Shown piece after piece: positions 52,056-60,295 of a stretch of DNA of 64,000 nucleotides. Within the stretch, counting starts at the first letter, position 1. Each line of letters starts with the position of its first letter. The notes below the pieces were generated by a model. It had not been told where the DNA came from and did no database searches. It saw only the letters and a list, made by a program, of their open reading frames with translations. The DNA is from Aestuariimicrobium kwangyangense DSM 21549 (GTDB taxonomy: Bacteria; Actinomycetota; Actinomycetes; Propionibacteriales; Propionibacteriaceae). The position numbers and the translations under genes were made by a program. Location: positions 124,001 through 188,000 of the forward strand of contig NZ_ATXE01000003.1 of the NCBI RefSeq assembly GCF_000421525.1. Reading direction: 5' to 3'.

Positions 52056-53300
52056 ATGGGCGCGACAGCCATCACCGCGAGACCCTTCATGTCCAATGCG
52101 GGTCACGCCAAGACCGTCACCCCGCTGCTCATCGCCGCCGTCGTGCTGCTGGGTGCGGTCGGCCCCCTGGCCACGGACATGTACGTGCCGGCGTTCCCCC
52201 ACGTCACCGCCGACCTCGGCGCGAGCATCGGGTCGGTGCAGCTGACGCTGACCACCTTCTTCCTCGGCATGGGGTTGGGCCAGCTGATCGGTGGTCCCGT
52301 CTCCGACCAGATCGGGCGCAAGCGTCCGCTGCTGGTGGGCACGGTGGTCACGTTGGTCGCCTCGGTGATCTGTGCCATGGCGCCGACGATCGGCATCATG
52401 CTCGTCGCCCGGTTCTTCCAGGGCCTGGGCGCCGGGTGGGCGATGGTGATCGGACGAGCCGTCATCGTCGATCTGGCGCACGGAAGCCAACTGGTGCGGG
52501 TCATGAACGTGCTGATGGGCGTCGGCGCGCTCGCGCCCATGATCGCGCCGCTGATCGGGGCGTTCATCCTGCGCTTCTCGGTGTGGCGCAACGCCTTCTG
52601 GCTGATCGCGGTGCTGACGATCGTCATGTTCCTCGCCGCACTGCTCGTCATTCCCGAGTCACTGCCACCCGCGAAGCGTCACGGGGGAGGACTTCAGGCC
52701 TTCGTCCGCAACTCCCGGGTGGTGCTCGCCAACCGTCGATTCGTCGGATACATGCTGACCAACGCTGCCACCGGCGTCGCCCTGTTCGCCTATGTCGCGA
52801 GCTCGCCCATCCTGATCCAGGTGCGCAACGGCCTGTCTCCGATGACCTACTCGGTGGACTTCGCGGCCAATGCCGGGGGCATGATGATCATGACCCTGCT
52901 GGCTGCCCGGCTGGCCACCCGCGTGAACACCCGCAAGGTGATGTTCACCGGACAGTCGATGGCCTTGGTCGGGTCGCTGATCATGATGACCGGAGCGGTG
53001 TGGTTCAACGCACACTGGACGTTCCTGCTGCCCAGCTTCTTCTTGCTGATGGCAGGTCAGGGCCTGATCGGACCCAACGGTGGAGCACTGGCCAGCGCCG
53101 AGGTTCCCCAGTACGCCGGCACGGCTTCGGCCGTGCTGGGACTCACGATGAGCCTGTCGTTCTCGATCTCGCCGCCCATCGTCGCCCTGTTCGGCGAGGG
53201 CAGCGCCTTCGGCCCGGCGCTCATGTTCCTGCTGGGCGCGCTGGCGTCGATGTTCTTCCTGCTGGTCGTGGCTCGTCCAAAAGCAGGCGCCGGGCTCTGA
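52056..53300 (+). CDS. Bcr/CflA-type MFS exporter
   Basis: Proton-driven multidrug exporter of the DHA1 family, 414 residues and twelve predicted helices. Helix 1 and loop read LLIAAVVLLGAVGPLATDMYVPAFPHV, the Bcr/CflA signature (TDMYLPAxP). MFS motif A is GGPVSDQIGRKRPLLVG, motif C-like MGVGALAPMIAPLIGAF lies in helix 5. ATG 52056 follows AAGGGGA; ATG 52089 is an alternative. Likely controlled by the operator-like repeats upstream. Confidence 0.9.
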   Translation: MGATAITARPFMSNAGHAKTVTPLLIAAVVLLGAVGPLATDMYVPAFPHVTADLGASIGSVQLTLTTFFLGMGLGQLIGGPVSDQIGRKRPLLVGTVVTLVASVICAMAPTIGIMLVARFFQGLGAGWAMVIGRAVIVDLAHGSQLVRVMNVLMGVGALAPMIAPLIGAFILRFSVWRNAFWLIAVLTIVMFLAALLVIPESLPPAKRHGGGLQAFVRNSRVVLANRRFVGYMLTNAATGVALFAYVASSPILIQVRNGLSPMTYSVDFAANAGGMMIMTLLAARLATRVNTRKVMFTGQSMALVGSLIMMTGAVWFNAHWTFLLPSFFLLMAGQGLIGPNGGALASAEVPQYAGTASAVLGLTMSLSFSISPPIVALFGEGSAFGPALMFLLGALASMFFLLVVARPKAGAGL

Positions 53301-53353
53301 GTCATGGTGGATGACCCGGCAGCCAGGCTCACGCGGCGTCAAGCAGGGCCAGC

Positions 53354-54301
53354 TCAGATCTTCCGGATCCGCACCGACTCCATCGAGTGGTCGGCACTCT
53401 TGCGCAGGATGACCGTGGCGCGTTCCCTGGTGGGGCGCACATTCGCCTCGAGATTGGGGCCGTTGATCTCGTCCCAGACCTGGTGGGCGAACCGCACTGC
53501 TTCGTCGACCCCCATCGAGGCGAAACGCGCGAAGAACGAATCGGGCTTTTGGAATGCTGTCTGTCTCAAGGCCAGGAAACGTTCCACGAACCACGCCCGA
53601 ATGTGGTCGTCCTCCGCGTCGACATAGACCGAGAAGTCGAAGAAGTCGCTCAATGCCAGCCCGACGCGGCCGTCGGAGTGACGACGCGCGGGCTGCAACA
53701 CGTTCAGTCCCTCGATGATCAGGATGTCGGGCTGTCGCACCACGGTCTGCTGACCGGGGACGATGTCGTAGATCTGGTGCGAGTAGACCGGTGCCCCGAC
53801 CTCCGGCAGGCCCGATTTCACGTCCATCACGAATTGCTGCAGGGCCCGGCGGTCGTAGGACTCGGGGAAGCCCTTCTTGTCGAGGATGCCTCGTTCCTCG
53901 AGCACGGCGTTCGGGTGCAGGAACCCGTCCGTGGTGACCAACTCGACGCGTGGGTGGCCGGGCGCCTGGCCCAGCAACTCCTTGAGCAATCTGGCTGTGG
54001 TCGACTTGCCGACGGCCACCGACCCGGCCACGGCGATGACGAACGGGGTTCGTCCTACGGAGCGGTCGAGGAAGGCGTTGCTCGCGCGGTACAGGTGGCC
54101 CGTGTGCTTGATGTGCAGGTGCATCAACTGGGTGAGGGGAATGTAGACCTCACGTACGTCATGCTGGCTGGTGGGGTCCCCGAGCCCCCGCAGCCGCGCG
54201 AGGGTGTCGGCGTCGACGTCGATGTCGGTGTGGTCGGCCAGATCAGCCCACTCGGCGCGGGTCATCTCGAGGTACGGGCTCGGGGTGAGCGTGGACTGCA
54301 T
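53354..54301 (-). CDS. coaA: Type I pantothenate kinase
   Basis: Phosphorylates pantothenate, first step of coenzyme A synthesis, 315 residues from ATG 54301. P-loop AVAGSVAVGKSTTARLL, the segment VTTDGFLHPNAVLEERGILDKKGFPESYD, and IIEGLNVLQ are diagnostic for type I (CoaA). The N-terminus SPYLEMTRAEWADLADHTD is usual. A TTG start at 54337 or GTG at 54316 cannot be excluded. The gene is divergent from glmS, whose promoter overlaps the 5' region. Confidence 0.95.
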   Translation of the reverse strand: MQSTLTPSPYLEMTRAEWADLADHTDIDVDADTLARLRGLGDPTSQHDVREVYIPLTQLMHLHIKHTGHLYRASNAFLDRSVGRTPFVIAVAGSVAVGKSTTARLLKELLGQAPGHPRVELVTTDGFLHPNAVLEERGILDKKGFPESYDRRALQQFVMDVKSGLPEVGAPVYSHQIYDIVPGQQTVVRQPDILIIEGLNVLQPARRHSDGRVGLALSDFFDFSVYVDAEDDHIRAWFVERFLALRQTAFQKPDSFFARFASMGVDEAVRFAHQVWDEINGPNLEANVRPTRERATVILRKSADHSMESVRIRKI

Positions 54302-54329
54302 GGCGGCAAGAGTCACACGGGGCGGCGGA

Positions 54330-54359
54330 TTGGTCAATCGCTCAACCTGTCTGTACGTT
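54330..54359 (+). promoter_or_regulatory. Promoter of glmS, leaderless
   Basis: TTGGTC (54330-54335), 18 bp, TACGTT (54354-54359), then 7 nt to GTG 54367. The start codon would be at or next to the first transcribed base. Confidence 0.6.
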
Positions 54360-54366
54360 TGTTGAT

Positions 54367-56211
54367 GTGTGTGGAATCGTCGGATATGTGGGCCGCCAAG
54401 ACGCCCAGCAAGTAGTCATTGAAGGACTTCGTCGCCTCGAGTACCGAGGCTACGACTCCGCGGGCATCGCGGTGGAGTCCGGGGGGCAGTTGTCGTCGGC
54501 CAAGAAGTCCGGCAAGCTCGCCAACCTCGAGGCCGAGCTGGCCGAACGCCCGCTGCCGGGTAGCAGGCACGCCGTGGGTCACACCCGGTGGGCCACCCAT
54601 GGCGGCCCGACGGACGAGAACGCCCATCCCCACCTGAGCGACAACGGGCGCGTCGCGCTCGTGCACAACGGCATCATCGAGAACTTCGCGCAGTTGCGCT
54701 CCGAACTCGAGGAGCAGGGCATCGCGTTCCACTCCCAGACCGACACCGAAGTCGCTGCCCAGCTGCTGGGTCTCGAGGTCGAAAGCGCCGGGTCACTCGG
54801 CGACGCCATGCGCAATGTGGTCAACCGGCTCGAGGGCGCCTTCACCCTGGTCGCCATCGACACCCACGACCCTGACCGGGTGGTCGCTGCCCGTCGCAAC
54901 TCACCGTTGGTGGTCGGACGAGGGGACGGGGAGAACTTCCTCGCCTCGGACGTCGCTGCCTTCATCGAGCACACCCGTGACGCCATCGAGCTGGGCCAGG
55001 ATCAGGTGGTCGAGATCACCCCGGACGAGGTGGTGGTGACCGACTTCGCCGGCAACCAGTCCGAGGGCAAGCCGTACCACGTCGACTGGGATCTCTCGGC
55101 GGCCGAGAAGCAGGGCTTCGACTGGTTCATGCGCAAGGAGATCTTCGAGCAGCCGCAGGCGGTCGCCGACACCCTGCTCGGACGTTGGAACAGCCGCGGC
55201 GAGTTGACCCTGGACGAGATCCGGATCAGCCCCGAGGAACTGCGCCGGATCAACAAGATCGTCATCGTTGCGTGTGGCACGGCCTTCTACGCCGGTCTGG
55301 TCGCCAAGTACGCCATCGAGCACTGGACCCGCATTCCGTGCGAGGTCGAGATCGCCTCGGAGTTCCGTTACCGCGACCCGATCATCGACCCGATGACACT
55401 GGTGGTCACCATCTCCCAGTCAGGCGAGACGGCCGACACACTGATGGCGATCCGTCACGCCCGCGAGCAGCACGCCAAGGTGATCGCGATCTGCAACACC
55501 AATGGCGCCACCATCCCGCGCGAATCGGACGCTGTCATCTACACCCACGCGGGCCCGGAGATCGGGGTGGCCTCGACCAAGGGGTTCACCACCCAGGTGG
55601 TCGCCTGTTACCTGCTGGGCCTCTACCTGGCGCAGGTGCGCGGCATGAAGTACGGCGACGAGATCAGGGCCGTGATGAATGAGCTCGACTCGATGCCGCA
55701 GAAGATGCAGCAGGTGCTCGACAACTCCCAGCAGGTGCTCGACCTGGCCGCCCAGTTCAAGGACGTGCCCTCGGTGCTGTTCCTGGGACGTCACGTCGGC
55801 TACCCGGTGGCGCTCGAGGGGGCGCTGAAGCTGAAGGAGCTGGCCTACATCCACGCGGAGGGGTTCGCCGCCGGGGAGCTCAAGCACGGACCGATCGCGT
55901 TGATCGACGAGGGTCTGCCCGTGTTCGTCGTGGTGCCGCCCCGCGGACGGGACCAACTGCACGACAAGGTGGTCTCCAACATCCAGGAGATCCGAGCCCG
56001 CGGTGCCCGCACCATCGTGCTGGTCGAGGAGGGGGACGAGGTCGTCGCCCCCTACGCCGACACGCTGGTGGAGCTGCCGAAGGTGTCGACCCTGCTGCAG
56101 CCGCTGGTGGCCACGATTCCCCTGCAGGTGTTCGCCTGCGAGTTGGCCACCCAGAAGGGCCACGACGTCGACCAGCCCCGCAACCTGGCCAAGTCGGTCA
56201 CGGTGGAGTGA
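54367..56211 (+). CDS. glmS: Glutamine-fructose-6-phosphate aminotransferase
   Basis: Makes glucosamine-6-phosphate from fructose-6-phosphate and glutamine, the entry to amino-sugar synthesis, 614 residues. GTG 54367 places the catalytic Cys as residue 2 (C-GIVGYVG), which becomes Cys1. The glutaminase domain continues with GHTRWATHGGPTDENAHPH; two SIS domains contain VACGTAFYAGLVAKY, SQSGETADTLMA and HVGYPVALEGALKLKELAYIHAEGFAAGELKHGPIALI. The C-terminus LAKSVTVE closes the active site. After the stop, 265 bp to the VOC gene show no gene. Confidence 0.98.
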   Translation: MCGIVGYVGRQDAQQVVIEGLRRLEYRGYDSAGIAVESGGQLSSAKKSGKLANLEAELAERPLPGSRHAVGHTRWATHGGPTDENAHPHLSDNGRVALVHNGIIENFAQLRSELEEQGIAFHSQTDTEVAAQLLGLEVESAGSLGDAMRNVVNRLEGAFTLVAIDTHDPDRVVAARRNSPLVVGRGDGENFLASDVAAFIEHTRDAIELGQDQVVEITPDEVVVTDFAGNQSEGKPYHVDWDLSAAEKQGFDWFMRKEIFEQPQAVADTLLGRWNSRGELTLDEIRISPEELRRINKIVIVACGTAFYAGLVAKYAIEHWTRIPCEVEIASEFRYRDPIIDPMTLVVTISQSGETADTLMAIRHAREQHAKVIAICNTNGATIPRESDAVIYTHAGPEIGVASTKGFTTQVVACYLLGLYLAQVRGMKYGDEIRAVMNELDSMPQKMQQVLDNSQQVLDLAAQFKDVPSVLFLGRHVGYPVALEGALKLKELAYIHAEGFAAGELKHGPIALIDEGLPVFVVVPPRGRDQLHDKVVSNIQEIRARGARTIVLVEEGDEVVAPYADTLVELPKVSTLLQPLVATIPLQVFACELATQKGHDVDQPRNLAKSVTVE

Positions 56212-56476
56212 GGTGTGGGTGGGTCTCGGGTTCGTCCGCCCACCCGCCGACTGCCGACGGTCTCGTCCGCCGCTCTGGGCGCCTCGGCGGCGCAGCACCT
56301 CGGCGTCGGAGGAGGCCGCGGGGAGCGACGAGCTGGAGACCTCGTGGTTTGCCGGTTTGCCGCGTTTTTGTCGGACCCGATGCCTACCGTGATGGGTGGA
56401 CGCCATCCGCGTCCGCCCATCGGATCGGAGCGGCTCCGTGCGGGGTCGCGACGTCCATCACGGAAGAAGGACGACC

Positions 56477-56857
56477 ATGGCCCACGGTGACATCACACAC
56501 ACCGACATCCCCGTCTCGGACCTCGAGGCGGGCAAGAAGTTCTACGGCACCCTGTTCGGCTGGAACATCGCCGAGTACCCCGGCTTCGAGGGGTACCCCA
56601 TGTGGCAGAACCCCAACAAGGTCTCGGGCGGCGGCCTGATGCTGCGCGACGGCAGCCTCACCCAACCCCGCGGCTACGTCGAGGTGGATTCGATCGACGA
56701 CACCCTGGCGAAGGCCACCGAGATGGGCGGATCGGTCGTGATGCCGAAGACCGCCATCGACGAGACCTCGTGGTACGCCGCATTCACCGACCCGGACGGC
56801 AACCAGCTCGGCCTGTTCGAGGGCATGACGGGCGGCGGGGGTGACGCCCAGGAGTGA
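56477..56857 (+). CDS. VOC-family (glyoxalase-like) protein
   Basis: A 126-residue protein of the vicinal oxygen chelate superfamily with two beta-alpha-beta-beta-beta modules. It begins [28 protein letters not shown] and has [12 protein letters not shown] as the second module end. His, Glu and other ligand positions are only partly kept, so metal use is uncertain. The group includes hydroxylases, resistance proteins and many of unknown function. AAGAAGGA precedes ATG 56477. Confidence 0.85.
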   Translation: MAHGDITHTDIPVSDLEAGKKFYGTLFGWNIAEYPGFEGYPMWQNPNKVSGGGLMLRDGSLTQPRGYVEVDSIDDTLAKATEMGGSVVMPKTAIDETSWYAAFTDPDGNQLGLFEGMTGGGGDAQE

Positions 56858-56924
56858 GGACAGCGCACCGGTCGCGACCGCGCGGTGGCATCGATGCCGG
56901 GCACCGGTCGTGCGCCTCAGCCAC

Positions 56925-56936
56925 TACGTTGGCAGC
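56925..56936 (+). promoter_or_regulatory. Leaderless promoter of acpS
   Basis: TACGTT (56925-56930) then 6 nt and ATG 56937. Confidence 0.5.
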
Positions 56937-57290
56937 ATGATCGTTGGCATCGGCATGGACGTGTGCAGCGTCGCCCGGTTCGAGGGCATGGTGGAACGCC
57001 ACCCCGGCGTCGTCGACCGCCTGCTGAACCCGGGGGAGCGGCGCGTTCCGATCGCCTCCCAAGCTGCCAGATTCGCGGCCAAGGAGGCCCTGGCGAAGGC
57101 ACTGGGCGCACCGTCGGGCATGAGCTGGCACGACTCCGAAGTGGTGCGCCACGACGGTGGACAACCGCAGTTCGAGCTCCGCGGCACTGTCGCGGCGAGG
57201 GCGGCCGAGTTGGGGATCACCCGGGTGCACCTGTCGATCAGCCATGACGCGGGTCTGGCCTGCGCCTACGTCGTCTGCGAGGCCCTCTGA
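56937..57290 (+). CDS. acpS: Holo-[acyl-carrier-protein] synthase
   Basis: Transfers 4'-phosphopantetheine from CoA to acyl carrier protein, 117 residues. It begins [20 protein letters not shown] with the Mg-binding Asp, and has [17 protein letters not shown] with the second acidic ligand and [14 protein letters not shown] at the end. It is short for the family but complete. The stop overlaps the start of the NAD(P)HX repair gene (TGATG), a usual actinobacterial pairing. Confidence 0.94.
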   Translation: MIVGIGMDVCSVARFEGMVERHPGVVDRLLNPGERRVPIASQAARFAAKEALAKALGAPSGMSWHDSEVVRHDGGQPQFELRGTVAARAAELGITRVHLSISHDAGLACAYVVCEAL

Positions 57291-58669
57291 TGCGTCCGAT
57301 CTGCTCTGCCGAATCCATTCGCTCCGCCGAGCACGGCTGGTTCGCCGCCCATCCCGGTGGCGACCTGTTCCGACCCGCGGTGACGGCACTGACCGAGGTC
57401 GCCCGTTCGATGCTGGTCGGCCTGCCCCACGGTTTCGTCCTCGTGGTCTCCGGACCGGGCAACAACGGTGAGGACGCTCGCCGGACCGGTCGGGCACTGG
57501 CGGCCGAGGGGGTCGAGGTGCGTCACTGGGACGACGAGGCCGAAACCTTCGCGCCGAACTCCGAGCACTGGTCCCATTTGGTGCTGGTGATCGACGGGTT
57601 CACCGGCATCGGCGGCCGCGGTGGGCTTCCCGATCATGTGCGTGCCCTCGCGGTGCACTGCGCCCGCCGCCACGTCGCCGTGCTGTCGGTCGACCTGCCC
57701 TCGGGTCTGGTGGCCGATTCGGGGGCGGAGCATCCCAGCTTCCGGGCCACCACGACCGTCACCTTCGTCGCCGAGAAGCCCTGTCACGTGCTGCAGCCCG
57801 CGGCCTCGAGGTGCGGACGAGTGGTGGTCGCCGACATCGGGGTGCGGGTGCCCGAACGGGTTGCCCATGCAGTCGAGCACTCCGACCTGGCCGAGCACTG
57901 GCCCGTGCCGGGCGTGCGCAGCGACAAGTACTCGCGAGGGGTGGTCGGCCTGGACACCGGGTCCGACCAGTACCCGGGGGCGGGACTGCTGGGTTGCGAC
58001 GGCGCGCTGTTCTCCGGTGCCGGCATGATCCGCCACAACGGACCCCAGCGCGTCACCGACGAGGTGGTCCGGCGCCATCCCAGCGTCACCGTGGGGGAGG
58101 GGCGGGTGCAGGCGTGGGTGGTCGGCTCGGGCTGGCCGGTCTCCGACGGACACGACCTGGCCGAGGCAGTCGCCCGGCTGGGGCGGCGGGCAGCCGATCG
58201 GGTGCCGATGGTGGTCGATGCGGGGGCCATCTCATCCGAGGTGCTGGGTGAACTCGGTGAGGGGCTACCCCCGGGGTCCCTGCTCACCCCCCATGCCGGT
58301 GAACTGGCCGGACTGCTCGGCGTGGCCCGCCAGACCGTCGAGTCCGACCCGTTGGCCCATGCCCACGAGGCGGCCCGGCAGACAGGCGCCACCGTGCTGC
58401 TCAAGGGAGCCACGCAGGTCTGCGTGACACCGGACGGGCAGGCCTTGGTGGCCGTCGCCGGTCCGGCCTGGACTGCACAAGCAGGTTCGGGGGACGTACT
58501 GGCGGGTGTCTGCGGCACGCTCCTGGCTGCCGGACTCACGCCCCTGTGGGCGGGAGCCCTGGCTGCCTCCCTGCAAGCCCTCACCGCGGAAGACCACCCC
58601 GGCCCCTGGCCGCCGGACCGGTTGGCACAGTGGTTCCCCGAGACCATCGCCCGGCTCACCCACCGCTGA
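57290..58669 (+). CDS. nnrD: Bifunctional NAD(P)HX epimerase/dehydratase
   Basis: Repairs hydrated NADH and NADPH, 459 residues. The N-terminal YjeF-like epimerase half has VVSGPGNNGEDARRTGRAL; the third Gly of the usual GNNGGDG is Glu, so epimerase activity may be reduced. The C-terminal ADP-dependent dehydratase half has LLTPHAGELAGLLG, TVLLKGATQVCVTPDGQ and AQAGSGDVLAGVCG with the catalytic Asp. Overlaps acpS by one base. Confidence 0.9.
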   Translation: MRPICSAESIRSAEHGWFAAHPGGDLFRPAVTALTEVARSMLVGLPHGFVLVVSGPGNNGEDARRTGRALAAEGVEVRHWDDEAETFAPNSEHWSHLVLVIDGFTGIGGRGGLPDHVRALAVHCARRHVAVLSVDLPSGLVADSGAEHPSFRATTTVTFVAEKPCHVLQPAASRCGRVVVADIGVRVPERVAHAVEHSDLAEHWPVPGVRSDKYSRGVVGLDTGSDQYPGAGLLGCDGALFSGAGMIRHNGPQRVTDEVVRRHPSVTVGEGRVQAWVVGSGWPVSDGHDLAEAVARLGRRAADRVPMVVDAGAISSEVLGELGEGLPPGSLLTPHAGELAGLLGVARQTVESDPLAHAHEAARQTGATVLLKGATQVCVTPDGQALVAVAGPAWTAQAGSGDVLAGVCGTLLAAGLTPLWAGALAASLQALTAEDHPGPWPPDRLAQWFPETIARLTHR

Positions 58670-58675
58670 CCGACG

Positions 58676-59824
58676 TCAGGGGAGCAGGTGGGGCGCCTCC
58701 TTCGCGACCCGGGACCCGGCCGCGATCGCCTCGCGGTAGTGCTCGACGAGTTGGGAGCAGATGAAGTCCCAGGTGCGGTGTTCCACCGACGCGCGGGCGG
58801 CCAGTGCGAAGGCGGCACGCTTGGCGTCGTCCCCGATCAGGTCGACCACGTACTGGCGCATGGCCTCGAGATCGCCCGGCTCGTACAGCCAGCCGGTGCG
58901 GGAAGGGCTGATCAGGTCGATCGGACCGCCCCGGCGCGGAGCCACCACCGGGAGCCCCGACGCGAGTGCTTCCTGGATGGCCTGACCGAAGGTCTCGAGC
59001 TCGCCGGTGTGCACGAACAGGTCGAAACTGGCCAGCGCGACGGGCAACTCCTCGCCGCTCATCGGCCCGGTGAAGACGGCCCCCGGCAGCATCCCCTCGA
59101 GCTGCTCCCGCTGGGGTCCCCCGCCGATGATGACGAGCTTGGAGTGGGGCAGGTCCGCGAGCACGCGCAGGTCTTCCACCCGCTTCTCACTGGCCAGTCG
59201 TCCCATGTAGCCGATGATGCGCTCACCGGCCGGGGCCCACTCGGCACGCAGGGCCTCGGAGCGCTTGGCCGGGTCGAACCGCACCGAGTCGACCCCTCGA
59301 GACCAGATGCCGACCCGCGGGATGCCCTGGCTCTCCAGTTGCTCCTTCGCGAAGGTCGAGGGAGCGAAGTTGAGGGTGGCCAAGGAATGGGCATGCCGGA
59401 TCCGGGCCCACAGGATGGGTTCGATGGTGGGGAAGCCGTAGCGGGCCGCATAGCTGGGGATCTCGGTCTGGTAGATCCCGACGGTGGGGATCCCCAGGTG
59501 GGCGGCGGCGAGGGCCACCTTGTATCCCAGCGCGAAGGGTGCGGCCAGGTGCACGACGTCCGGGGCCTCGTCGGCCAGCAACTTCGTCATCTGGAAGGTG
59601 GTGACCCCGCAGACGCGCACGTCGGCATACCCGGGCAGCCCGACCGAGGGCACCGCGATCACCGGGAAGCCGAGGTAGTGCCGGGGGGTCTTGGTGCCAT
59701 CGGCTGGCGCCAGCACGAATGCCTCGTGGCCGGTGGCTCGCAGGTGCTCCAGCATGCGCAGCACCGAGTTGGTCACCCCGTTGATCTGGGGCAGGAAGCT
59801 CTCCGCAACAATGGCCACGCGCAC
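58676..59824 (-). CDS. GT4 mannosyltransferase-like protein (MgtA/PimB type)
   Basis: GT-B-fold glycosyltransferase of 382 residues that resembles GDP-mannose-dependent alpha-mannosyltransferases of actinobacterial lipid and glycan synthesis. It begins [33 protein letters not shown], the usual NGVT-SV loop of this group, and has [16 protein letters not shown] and [27 protein letters not shown], with the donor-binding acidic region. GTG 59824 lies 6 nt after a TAGACT -10 box (59836-59831). Confidence 0.88.
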   Translation of the reverse strand: MRVAIVAESFLPQINGVTNSVLRMLEHLRATGHEAFVLAPADGTKTPRHYLGFPVIAVPSVGLPGYADVRVCGVTTFQMTKLLADEAPDVVHLAAPFALGYKVALAAAHLGIPTVGIYQTEIPSYAARYGFPTIEPILWARIRHAHSLATLNFAPSTFAKEQLESQGIPRVGIWSRGVDSVRFDPAKRSEALRAEWAPAGERIIGYMGRLASEKRVEDLRVLADLPHSKLVIIGGGPQREQLEGMLPGAVFTGPMSGEELPVALASFDLFVHTGELETFGQAIQEALASGLPVVAPRRGGPIDLISPSRTGWLYEPGDLEAMRQYVVDLIGDDAKRAAFALAARASVEHRTWDFICSQLVEHYREAIAAGSRVAKEAPHLLP

Positions 59825-59836
59825 GTCACGAGTCTA
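59825..59836 (-). promoter_or_regulatory. Leaderless promoter of the mannosyltransferase
   Basis: TAGACT (59836-59831) then 6 nt to GTG 59824 on the minus strand. Confidence 0.5.
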
Positions 59837-59883
59837 TGGCCGCGGACATGGGGACCACCGTCGCGAATCGCTCCGCACCATGA

Positions 59884-59960
59884 ACGTTCGGTGACACTTG
59901 GGAGCCCTCGATGACAGTGAGGACGTCCGATGACAGGTGGTGACGTTCGCTGACAGGTGG
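59884..59960. repeat. Four 20-bp iterons with TGACA core
   Basis: TGACA recurs at 59892, 59912, 59931 and 59951, with periods of 20, 19 and 20 bp. Three of the four units share ACGTYCG just upstream, and two share TGACAGGTGG. They lie between the divergent mannosyltransferase and helicase genes. No transposase or replication gene is adjacent. Similar TGTCA-type repeats are seen at the ends of some IS481-like elements. Confidence 0.6.
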
Positions 59961-60001
59961 GTGACCTCCCACCGTGACCGGGCCTCCCGAACCCTCCCGA
60001 A

Positions 60002-60030
60002 TTGGAGATGGGGACGAGCTCCGGTAGAGT
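60002..60030 (+). promoter_or_regulatory. Promoter of the DEAD-box helicase
   Basis: TTGGAG (60002-60007), 17 bp, TAGAGT (60025-60030), the best match to the consensus in the window. It gives a leader of about 260 nt before the start at 60296, long enough for RNA-level control, as known for cold-induced helicase mRNAs. Confidence 0.65.
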
Positions 60031-60295
60031 TGTCAGAGCCTCAGTTCGAGGCCACCTCAGGGCGCGGTCCTCCGGCTGGACATCCAGTCGAAACCGGACG
60101 TGCGCCAGTCAAGGCGAATGGTTGCGTGGGCGGCGGCAGGAGAGATCCTGGAGCTGACGCCAGTGGGCGACTCGTTCGCACCCACCATTCGCACCCCGAT
60201 GATCACCCTCGTCCGACACGTCGGAAGGGTTGCGCGGGTGCGCCCGGCGCCGCGCCGGGAGATCAGAACCGTTTGGTTCGGAAGTGAGCACCCCT

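Noticed and set aside
59884-59960. Complete insertion sequence or plasmid iteron origin
   Set aside because: No transposase, replication protein or second end within the window; only the repeats remain.
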